In this document: positions 1 through 5,115 of the stretch, piece by piece
Numbering within the stretch: the first letter of the stretch is position 1
How the letters are laid out: each line of letters opens with the position of its first letter
Assembly: GCA_003488325.1 (NCBI GenBank)
Contig: DNLZ01000009.1
Coordinates: 6,909-12,023, forward strand
Direction: 5' to 3'
DNA from: Planctomycetaceae bacterium
Lineage (GTDB): Bacteria > Planctomycetota > Planctomycetia > Pirellulales > UBA1268
DNA length: 5,115 bases
Notes under the pieces: generated by a model
What the model saw: the letters and a program-made list of their open reading frames with translations, nothing else
The model's database searches: none
Told to the model about the DNA's origin: nothing
Position numbers and translations under genes: made by a program

Positions 1-22
1 TCCGTGAACGAAACCTCACGGA
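1..22. repeat. Perfect 7-bp inverted repeat at the window edge
   Basis: TCCGTGA at 1-7 is the exact reverse complement of TCACGGA at 16-22, separated by an 8-base spacer. It lies about 170 bases beyond the stop codon of the histidine kinase gene, on the side where leftward transcription would end. It could therefore be the stem of a terminator or an operator of a gene to the left. The bases to its left, which would show a T-tract for leftward transcription, are outside the window. No T-tract follows it on the plus strand. The rest of 23-192 holds no convincing gene on either strand. Confidence 0.3.
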
Positions 23-192
23 CGAGCCGCAACGAATGCGGGGAAACCGGGAGAAACGCCCGAAATCACCGCTCGGGTCGGCGGCACCACGTGGCCCGCG
101 CCGTTCATCCACGATTCATGGACGACCTCCGGCCACGCGGGCGCGCGACGGACGCCATGCCCGCCGTTCGCGGAGCCGATCCGCCCGCGCCG

Positions 193-1731
193 TCAGCCCC
201 GCGACGGCACCAGCCGAACCTCGCGACCTCGGGTCGGAGGTTGCACACTTCTCGCACCCGGCGACGTGGCGGGAAACCGCACCTCGAAGGTGGCGCCCCC
301 GCCGGGCGTCGGCACGTGCACGATGTCACCGCCGTGCGCCCGCAGGATGCTCCTCGAGAGCGCGAGGCCGATCCCGTGACCGCCGCCGGGAGACGCCGAG
401 TGAAATCGCTCGAAGAGATGGGGGACACCATCGGGCGGGACCCCGGTCCCGTGATCCACGACGCTCACGCGGCATCCCTCGGACCATGCCTGCGTGACGA
501 CGTCGATGCGGCCGCCGTCGTGGGAATGCGACACCGCGTTGTCGAGCAGGTTGACGAACACCTCGTGGAGCAGGCTTTCGTCCCCCCTCACGATCGCCGA
601 TCCCGTCGCCTCGATCGCGATGCCGCGTGGGCCCGCCGCCGGCAGCACCTGCTCGACGGCCTCGGCCACGATCGGCTCGAGCTCGAGGCGTCTGAGCCGC
701 TCTGGCTGGAGCGCCGCGGTGCGCGAGAACGTGAGGAGCGCCTCGCAGAGCCCCTCGATCCGGTGCGCGAGGTCGCCCATCCGGCCGACGGCCGTCGCGA
801 GCTCCGCCTCGGTGCGCTGGCGCGACAGCGCCACGTCGGCCTCGAGGAGAATCCCGTGGACGGGGTTGAGCAGCTGGTGGGCCACGTCGGCGTTGAACCG
901 CGACTGGGCCACGCGCACCGCATCGAGTCTGTCGAGCATCTCGTTGAGCGTCCCCGCGACTCCCGCGATCTCCACGTCCGCCCCGGCGACGTCGATGCGC
1001 TCGTCGAAGCGCCCTGCCCGGATGCGTCGGGCTGTGGCCGCGATGGTCCGCAGGGGACGAAGCAGTCGCGACAACAGAAACCACGCAAAGCCGAGGACGA
1101 CAGGCATCCAGATGGCGAACGTGGCGAGGTGGGTGAGGAGCGTCGTGCGCTTCGCGGCCTCCAGGCCGGCGAGCGGCGCTCCCGCGACCAGCACGGTGCC
1201 GTGCGAACCCGCGGTCGCGGCGAGGCGGTGACGCCCGTCGGACGATGTCCAGAGCGTGTCGATCCGCTCGTGCCAGGCGTCGTCCCACGCGAATCCCGCA
1301 GGCAGGTCGAGCGCATCGACAGGAGTCCCGTCGCGCCGCCAGACGCCGGCAAACCACGTAAACGCGTCGGCGGGGGCGACGCGTTCGTCGGCAGGGTTCC
1401 CGACTCCGACGGCATGCGAGGCCGTCCAGCCCGACGCGTGCGCGAGGCTCGGCAGAAACAGGTCCGCGACACGGAAGTGCGTGTCGAGGAGCGTTTCGGG
1501 GGCGAAGCGCTCCTGCGCCTTGAGAGCCCCGAGCCGCGACCAGAGTTGCACGTCGACATCCCGAGTGAGGAGCTCGACGGTCGCCCGATAGTGCAGGGCT
1601 CGGATCGACACGGCGCTCACGAGCACGAGCAGCCCGAACCAGAGCGCGAACCGGCCGCGCAACGACGCGGGCCAACGGCCGACGGCCACGGGCACGACTC
1701 CGGTCGCGGGAGGTGCGACGGACTCATCCAT
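193..1731 (-). CDS. Membrane sensor histidine kinase (HAMP-HisKA-HATPase)
   Basis: This 512-residue inner-membrane sensor kinase should autophosphorylate on a histidine and pass the phosphate to the regulator encoded just upstream. It has a first membrane helix (about 24-44), a periplasmic sensor region (about 45-198), a second membrane helix (about 199-221) and a HAMP linker (about 222-275). The H-box follows, with His285 in AHQLLNP. The ATPase domain shows the N-box (VFVNLLDNA, Asn394/Asn398), the G1 box (DHGTG, 426-430), the F-box (LFERF, 439-443) and the G2 box (GHGIGLAL, 451-458). All are intact, so it looks functional. The length is normal for partners of OmpR-type regulators. The sensor resembles the two-helix periplasmic loops of QseC/CusS-like kinases, but its ligand cannot be told. 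The residue after the phospho-histidine is Gln rather than the usual Glu. The ATG start overlaps the regulator's 3' end by 8 bases, so translational coupling is likely. Family assignment is secure; the signal is unknown. Confidence 0.95.
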   Translation of the reverse strand: MDESVAPPATGVVPVAVGRWPASLRGRFALWFGLLVLVSAVSIRALHYRATVELLTRDVDVQLWSRLGALKAQERFAPETLLDTHFRVADLFLPSLAHASGWTASHAVGVGNPADERVAPADAFTWFAGVWRRDGTPVDALDLPAGFAWDDAWHERIDTLWTSSDGRHRLAATAGSHGTVLVAGAPLAGLEAAKRTTLLTHLATFAIWMPVVLGFAWFLLSRLLRPLRTIAATARRIRAGRFDERIDVAGADVEIAGVAGTLNEMLDRLDAVRVAQSRFNADVAHQLLNPVHGILLEADVALSRQRTEAELATAVGRMGDLAHRIEGLCEALLTFSRTAALQPERLRRLELEPIVAEAVEQVLPAAGPRGIAIEATGSAIVRGDESLLHEVFVNLLDNAVSHSHDGGRIDVVTQAWSEGCRVSVVDHGTGVPPDGVPHLFERFHSASPGGGHGIGLALSRSILRAHGGDIVHVPTPGGGATFEVRFPATSPGARSVQPPTRGREVRLVPSRG

Positions 1732-2449
1732 CGATGATGAATCCCTGGCCGCGGCGGGTCTGGATGAGTTCGTGACCGAGCTTCTTGCGCAGCCGCAGGA
1801 CGATCACGTCCACGACGTTGCTGACCGCTTCGTGACCGTCCGTGCCCCCTTCCGGACCGAGCATCGCCTGCCGCGGGTGGATCGCCGCGTCGATCGCCTC
1901 CCGCGACACGAGCCGACCGCGCCGCCGGGCGAGGCACGCCAGCACGTCGAACTCGAGCGCGGTGAGCGGCACGCGGGCATCGGCCAGCGCGACCGTCCGG
2001 GAGGCGAAGTCGATCGTCACGTCGCCGATCCGCAGGGTGGTGGTCACCTCCCCCTCGACCCGCCGCAGCACGGCGCGCATCCGCGCCAGGAGCTCCCGGA
2101 TCGTGAAGGGCTTCACGAGGTAGTCGTCGGCCCCGAGATTGAGCGCCTCGATCCGGTCGTCCTCGTCCCGCTTCGCCGAGACGACGAGCACCGGCACGGC
2201 GGAGGTGCGTCGGAGCTTCTCCAGCAGGTGCTCGCCATCGAGACGCGGCAGCCGCAGGTCGAGCAGCACGACGTCGACGGCCCCGCTCACCGCGAGCTCC
2301 AGGCCCGCGACGCCGTCGGCCGCCTCGACGACGTTGCAGCCGGCCTCGAGCAGGCCCTGCGCGATCGCCCGACGCGACGCCTCCTCGTCCTCGATCACGA
2401 GCACGCGCGTGGCCGCCGTGGCATCGCCGGGTGTTCTGCGGTTCGGCAT
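1724..2449 (-). CDS. OmpR/PhoB-family response regulator
   Basis: This 241-residue cytoplasmic transcription factor has an N-terminal receiver domain (about 15-130) and a C-terminal winged-helix DNA-binding domain (about 138-238). Receiver hallmarks are present: the acidic pocket Glu20/Asp21, phospho-acceptor Asp64 in LLDLRLP, Ser91 at the switch position, Tyr110 and the invariant Lys113 in LVKPF. The winged helix ends with the family-typical recognition-helix and wing sequences SNVVDVIVLRLRKKLG (210-225) and TRRGQGFI (231-238). Compared with the usual family pattern, there is an extra segment of about ten residues near 192-207, just before SNVVDV. It is the first gene of a two-gene operon with the sensor kinase, whose ATG lies inside its last codons. 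Of the possible Shine-Dalgarno sequences, AGGA sits only one base before the ATG and GAGG sits 13 bases away, so initiation may be unusual or leaderless. Autoregulation is typical of such operons but is inferred here. Confidence 0.95.
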   Translation of the reverse strand: MPNRRTPGDATAATRVLVIEDEEASRRAIAQGLLEAGCNVVEAADGVAGLELAVSGAVDVVLLDLRLPRLDGEHLLEKLRRTSAVPVLVVSAKRDEDDRIEALNLGADDYLVKPFTIRELLARMRAVLRRVEGEVTTTLRIGDVTIDFASRTVALADARVPLTALEFDVLACLARRRGRLVSREAIDAAIHPRQAMLGPEGGTDGHEAVSNVVDVIVLRLRKKLGHELIQTRRGQGFIIDG

Positions 2450-2452
2450 GTC

Positions 2453-2462
2453 CTATATATAG
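2453..2462. promoter_or_regulatory. Palindromic TATA element between divergent genes
   Basis: CTATATATAG is a perfect 10-bp palindrome and the only strongly AT-rich patch in the neighbourhood. It lies in the 53-bp gap between the regulator (leftward) and ppk2 (rightward). Read rightward, it would make a -10 box giving a ppk2 leader of about 35 bases. Read leftward, it ends so close to the regulator's ATG that transcription would start at or next to the start codon. No clear -35 hexamer is visible in either direction. The promoter role is inferred. Confidence 0.45.
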
Positions 2463-2502
2463 CCTCACGGCGAAAACCCACCCTCGGCTCCGGGGACCGA
2501 CC

Positions 2503-3411
2503 ATGCACGAGCGCTTCACATTCGAACGGATCCAGAAGGCCTTTCGCGTCCGCCCGGACCGGCCATTCCGGCTCGCCGACCACGATCCGGGCTGGGCGGG
2601 CGACCTCGACGTTCCGAAGAAAGAGCGGAAGGAGATCGCGGACCGGGTGCTCGAGGAGAGCCGCGCGGAACTGGCCGAGGCCCAGGAACTGCTGTACGCC
2701 GCCGACAGCTGGAGCATCCTCGTGGTGTTTCAGGCCATGGATGCCGCAGGGAAGGATGGCGCGATCAAGCACGTCATGAGCGGCGTCAACCCGCAGGGCG
2801 TGGAGGTGCATTCCTTCAAGCACCCGACGGCGAAGGAACTGGAGCACACCTGGCTCTGGAGGTCGATGCTCGCCCTGCCGGAACGCGGCCGCATCGGCAT
2901 CTTCAACCGCTCGCATTACGAGGAGGTGCTGATCGTGCGTGTCCACCCGCACCTCGTCGATGCCCAGCGCATTCCGCACGCGAAGGTCGGCCCCTCCTTC
3001 TGGCAGCACCGGCTCGAGGACATCGTCGCCTTCGAACGGCACCTGGCCAGAAACGGCACGGCGATCGTGAAGTTCTTCCTGAATGTCTCGCGAGACGAGC
3101 AGCGCAGGCGGTTCCTGGACCGGCTCGACGCGCCGGAGAAAAACTGGAAGTTCTCCGCCGGGGACGTCCGGGAGCGCGGACACTGGGATGCGTACATGGA
3201 GGCGTACGAGGCGGCGATCGGGGCGACGAGCACGGAGCACGCTCCGTGGTACGTGGTGCCTGCCGACAACAAGTGGATCAGCCGTGCGGTCGTCGCGGCG
3301 GTGCTCGCGGGCACGATTCGCGGGCTCGGTCTCGAGTATCCCCGGGTGGACGAGGCGGGCCACGCGGAACTCATGGCCGCCCGTCGGCAGCTCGAGGCCG
3401 AGGACGACTGA
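2503..3411 (+). CDS. ppk2: Polyphosphate kinase 2, class III-like (polyP:nucleotide phosphotransferase)
   Basis: This 302-residue cytosolic enzyme belongs to the PPK2 family, which transfers phosphate between inorganic polyphosphate and nucleotides. The Walker A region reads VVFQAMDAAGKDGAIKHV (74-91, with Asp80 and Lys84), followed by SGVNPQGVEVHSF. The Walker B region reads IGIFNRSHYEEVLIVRV (131-147). The lid region (about 197-216) is rich in Arg/Lys, and the APWYVVPADNKW motif is at 247-258. The AMDAAGKDG and FNRSHYE versions match class III enzymes, some of which phosphorylate both AMP and ADP; class I/II proteins usually carry GRDAAGKGG and RSWYNR. Length fits single-domain class III members. 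I chose the ATG at 2503 because homologous sequence begins soon after it and GGGGA lies six bases upstream. A longer reading from 2431 would run through the TATA element and the regulator's 5' end. Likely roles are recharging adenine nucleotides or using stored polyphosphate. Family is certain; substrate preference is inferred. Confidence 0.95.
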   Translation: MHERFTFERIQKAFRVRPDRPFRLADHDPGWAGDLDVPKKERKEIADRVLEESRAELAEAQELLYAADSWSILVVFQAMDAAGKDGAIKHVMSGVNPQGVEVHSFKHPTAKELEHTWLWRSMLALPERGRIGIFNRSHYEEVLIVRVHPHLVDAQRIPHAKVGPSFWQHRLEDIVAFERHLARNGTAIVKFFLNVSRDEQRRRFLDRLDAPEKNWKFSAGDVRERGHWDAYMEAYEAAIGATSTEHAPWYVVPADNKWISRAVVAAVLAGTIRGLGLEYPRVDEAGHAELMAARRQLEAEDD

Positions 3412-3451
3412 CCATGCCCAGGCATCGCCGCCGAGGCTCCACGGGCAGCGC

Positions 3452-4945
3452 TCAGACGCGCGTCCGATCCCACCTGCCGAAGATGAATCGTCCCGCGAAG
3501 AGACCGCCTCGCACCCACAGGTCGGCGAGCATGGCGATCCAGCAGCCGTAGAGGCCGAGGCCGAGGCCGGTCAGCGTCGGGCCGCCGGGCAGGTGCACCA
3601 CCTCCTCGCACGCGAGAAACGTGAGCGGGAGGCGAACGGCGAAGAAGCCGAGCGTCGTCACCAGCAGGGCGGATCGCGTGTCCCCCGCGCCGCGCAGGGC
3701 GCTCGAAAAGATGTGGCAGGCCGCGAGGGCGGGCATGGCGAAGGCCACGAGCTGCAGCACCGGCACGCCCGCCGCGACCACGGGAGCCTGCTCCGGACGG
3801 GGACAGTAGAACTCGAAGAGCGGCCTCGCGAACACGTGGAACACGACGCCACCCGCCACCATGAGCACGGCCCCGCAGCCGTAGGCGACGAGGCCGCTGC
3901 GCCGCGCCTCGTCGGGCCGCCCGGCGCCCAGGTTCTGGCCCACGAGCACACTCGCCGCCACACCGAACGCCATGCCGAACATTTCCGCGAGCGACTCCCA
4001 GCCCAACGCGATCCCATGCGCCCCGCGGGCAGCGTCCCCCAGCCGGTTCACCACCGACAGAAACACCATCTGACCGGCGACCATCGCCGCGCTCTCGGCC
4101 GCGGCGGGCAGGCTGATCCGCAGGAGCCTTCCGAGCAGCCCGCGATCGGGCCTGAGCAGGCGGGCGCGCAGCCGGAGCCCGGACCGCCCGCGAACGAGCA
4201 GGGCCGCCAGCGCGATCGTGCCGAGCCCCTGACTCAGGCCGGCACCCCACGCGATGCCCGCCAGCCCGATACCGGGCCAATCGCCGATACCGCGAAACCC
4301 GATCCAGGCGAGCGGCAGGTTCAGCGCCGTCGTGCCGAGGCCGATCCACAACGGTGTTCGCGTGTCGCCGGCACCTGCGAGCGAGGCGGTGAGCGTGTTC
4401 GACACCAGTTGAAACGGGAGCAAGAGGAGCATCACGTGCAGGAAGTCACGGGCATGGCCGCCGGCAGTGCCGTCGAGATTGAGCACGCGGAGCAGACCAT
4501 CGAGCCCGAAGGCACAGAGGAGCCAGCCCGCCACGGAGACGACCCCCGCGACGAGAAGCGCCTGATGCATCGCCCGATTCGCCGCGCCGCGATCCCCTGC
4601 TCCGACGAGCCGCGCGACGAGCGCGGTGGCCCCCGCCGAGGCGAGGATGCCGAACGAGCCGATCATCCACGACAGGTAGAAGCACGTCGTCTGCGCGCCC
4701 TGCAGGGCGAGCTGGTCGGCGGCGGTCGTGCCGGCGTTCCCGGCCAGCCAGCGGCCGGTGAGGCTGACAAGGAGGATGAGCGACTGCAGTCCCACGGCCG
4801 GGCCGGCGAGCGCGAGGGCTCGGCTCAGCGTGCCGCCCGCTGTCGGATCCGGCTGAGCCGCGGGATTCGCCGGGGCGGCTGGCAGCTCGTCGCCGACGCG
4901 AACCGCGCGATGCGCTGAACGCTTTGCCGCGGTGTGCTCGATCAT
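3452..4945 (-). CDS. MATE-family multidrug/toxin efflux transporter
   Basis: This 497-residue inner-membrane protein is a MATE (multidrug and toxic compound extrusion) transporter, a class that exports cationic drugs or metabolites in exchange for H+ or Na+. About twelve hydrophobic segments are visible after a polar, Ala/Pro-rich leader of roughly 40 residues. The two-fold internal repeat of the family is clear. ARLVGAGDRGAANR (111-124) is echoed by GQNLGAGRPDEARRS (336-350), and GAGDTRTPLW (191-200) by GAGDTRSALL (419-428), both about 225 residues apart. I chose the ATG at 4945. An in-frame GTG at 4993 would add 16 residues, but it lies inside a strong stem-loop. No good Shine-Dalgarno sequence precedes either start. 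The gene converges on ppk2 with 40 bases between the stop codons and is divergent from the tRNA gene. It could be called NorM-like, but the substrate and coupling ion cannot be read from the sequence. Confidence 0.93.
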   Translation of the reverse strand: MIEHTAAKRSAHRAVRVGDELPAAPANPAAQPDPTAGGTLSRALALAGPAVGLQSLILLVSLTGRWLAGNAGTTAADQLALQGAQTTCFYLSWMIGSFGILASAGATALVARLVGAGDRGAANRAMHQALLVAGVVSVAGWLLCAFGLDGLLRVLNLDGTAGGHARDFLHVMLLLLPFQLVSNTLTASLAGAGDTRTPLWIGLGTTALNLPLAWIGFRGIGDWPGIGLAGIAWGAGLSQGLGTIALAALLVRGRSGLRLRARLLRPDRGLLGRLLRISLPAAAESAAMVAGQMVFLSVVNRLGDAARGAHGIALGWESLAEMFGMAFGVAASVLVGQNLGAGRPDEARRSGLVAYGCGAVLMVAGGVVFHVFARPLFEFYCPRPEQAPVVAAGVPVLQLVAFAMPALAACHIFSSALRGAGDTRSALLVTTLGFFAVRLPLTFLACEEVVHLPGGPTLTGLGLGLYGCWIAMLADLWVRGGLFAGRFIFGRWDRTRV

Positions 4946-4967
4946 GTCCGCGTGAGTAAAAGCAACG

Positions 4968-5011
4968 GGCCCACGGTCTCGCCGCGGCTGCACGCGGCGG
5001 CCCCGTGGTCC
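4968..5011. promoter_or_regulatory. Nested stem-loop upstream of the MATE gene; possible leader attenuator or operator
   Basis: The arms pair as follows: GG 4968-4969 with CC 5010-5011; CCACGG 4971-4976 with CCGTGG 5003-5008; and CGCCGCG 4980-4986 with CGCGGCG 4993-4999. This gives 15 pairs around a 6-base loop (4987-4992), with a 1x1 mismatch and a symmetric 3x3 internal loop. Read on the minus strand, the stem is followed within a few bases by TTGCTTTT (4965-4958). This is the arrangement of an intrinsic terminator or attenuator, 13-20 bases before the MATE ATG. On the plus strand it fills the -35 region of the putative tRNA promoter. The structure is seen in the sequence; its function is inferred. 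Confidence 0.5.
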
Positions 5012-5013
5012 GC

Positions 5014-5019
5014 TATACT
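5014..5019 (+). promoter_or_regulatory. Putative -10 box of the tRNA-Met promoter
   Basis: TATACT matches the bacterial -10 consensus at five of six positions and lies 43 bases before the first base of the mature tRNA. It would give a 5' leader of about 37 bases, to be removed by RNase P. There is no good -35 hexamer 16-18 bases upstream, where the arm of the stem-loop lies instead. The opposite strand of 5015-5020 reads TAGTAT, a weaker -10-like box that could serve the leftward MATE gene. Confidence 0.45.
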
Positions 5020-5062
5020 AGACCTCAGCCGGGGTATCGCGGGATGCGGCCCGGCGCTTCAC

Positions 5063-5115
5063 GGCAGCGTAGCTCAGTTGGTTAGAGCACCGGCTTCATA
5101 AGCCGGGTGTCGCCG
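5063..5115 (+). tRNA. tRNA-Met (CAU anticodon), 3' end cut by the window
   Basis: The first 53 bases of a tRNA are present. They comprise the 5' acceptor strand GGCAGCG (5063-5069), T8-A9, the D arm GCTC/GAGC (5072-5075 with 5085-5088) around AGTTGGTTA, and the anticodon stem CCGGC/GCCGG (5090-5094 with 5102-5106). The loop is TTCATAA, with anticodon CAT at 5097-5099. A short variable loop GTGTC and the start of the T arm follow before the window ends. The D arm and loop resemble bacterial elongator tRNA-Met and not the initiator, which has a GGG/CCC-flanked anticodon stem. A lysidine-modified tRNA-Ile, also encoded with CAT, cannot be fully excluded without the 3' half. Confidence 0.93.

Noticed and set aside
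48..62. Weak hairpin CGGG/CCCG followed by GTTTCCCC on the minus strand as the operon terminator
   Set aside because: The stem has only four pairs and the tail is not T-rich enough.
94..142. Inverted repeat GCCCGCG/CGCGGGC around an imperfect inner hairpin
   Set aside because: The loop is 35 bases, the arms are pure G/C and no T-tract follows on either strand; likely chance in GC-rich DNA.
4..1737. A 577-codon plus-strand reading frame across the whole histidine kinase gene, starting at a GTG
   Set aside because: Its product is Arg/Glu/Asp/His-rich without domains and is exactly antisense to a kinase with all catalytic boxes. High-GC genes create long open antisense frames.
2431..2502. An upstream in-frame start adding 24 residues to PPK2
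   Set aside because: The extra segment overlaps the regulator's 5' end and the TATA element, has no family similarity, and the ATG at 2503 has a suitably spaced GGGGA.
1617..2717. A minus-strand frame of 366 codons covering the regulator and part of ppk2
   Set aside because: It is shifted relative to the real regulator frame, antisense to ppk2, and shows no domain; the regulator frame explains the sequence.
3414..3425. Small palindrome ATGCC-CA-GGCAT between the convergent stop codons, as a two-way terminator
   Set aside because: The stem is five pairs with a two-base loop, which cannot fully close, and there is no T-tract on either side.
3083..4918. A 611-codon plus-strand reading frame across the end of ppk2 and the MATE gene
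   Set aside because: It has low-complexity, charge-rich content, begins inside ppk2 and is antisense to a clear twelve-helix transporter; it is a composition artefact.

Overview
This is a GC-rich bacterial window, roughly two thirds G+C by eye. It holds four complete protein genes and the 5' part of a tRNA gene. The lineage cannot be fixed from this sequence alone. Strong G/C bias at third codon positions, all-TGA stop codons and the gene styles suit a high-GC environmental bacterium such as a planctomycete or similar group; this is a guess. No integrase, transposase, CRISPR array, toxin-antitoxin pair or recognisable defence module is present.

Layout. Positions 1-192 contain no convincing gene, only a perfect 7-bp inverted repeat at the left edge. 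A two-component operon runs leftward on the minus strand: an OmpR/PhoB-type response regulator (1724-2449) followed by its membrane histidine kinase (193-1731). The two overlap by 8 bases. Divergent from it, across a 53-bp gap with a palindromic TATA element, is a class III-like polyphosphate kinase 2 (2503-3411, plus). This converges, 40 bp apart, with a MATE-family multidrug/toxin exporter (3452-4945, minus). Upstream of the exporter a 117-bp gap carries a strong nested stem-loop and a TATACT box. The gap ends at a plus-strand tRNA-Met(CAU) gene that is cut off by the window end.

How the genes might work together. The kinase should sense an envelope signal through a periplasmic domain of about 150 residues and phosphorylate Asp64 of the regulator. 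The regulator probably binds near its own promoter and could also influence the divergent ppk2 gene, because they share a very short control region. PPK2 would use polyphosphate to recharge adenine nucleotides. The MATE exporter would use an ion gradient to expel cationic compounds or metabolites. A functional link among all four genes is not shown by the sequence.

I see no evidence for a wholly new system. The most interesting items are the nested stem-loop between the MATE gene and the tRNA, the palindromic TATA box shared by the divergent regulator and ppk2 genes, the variant H-box of the kinase, and an insertion in the regulator's DNA-binding domain.
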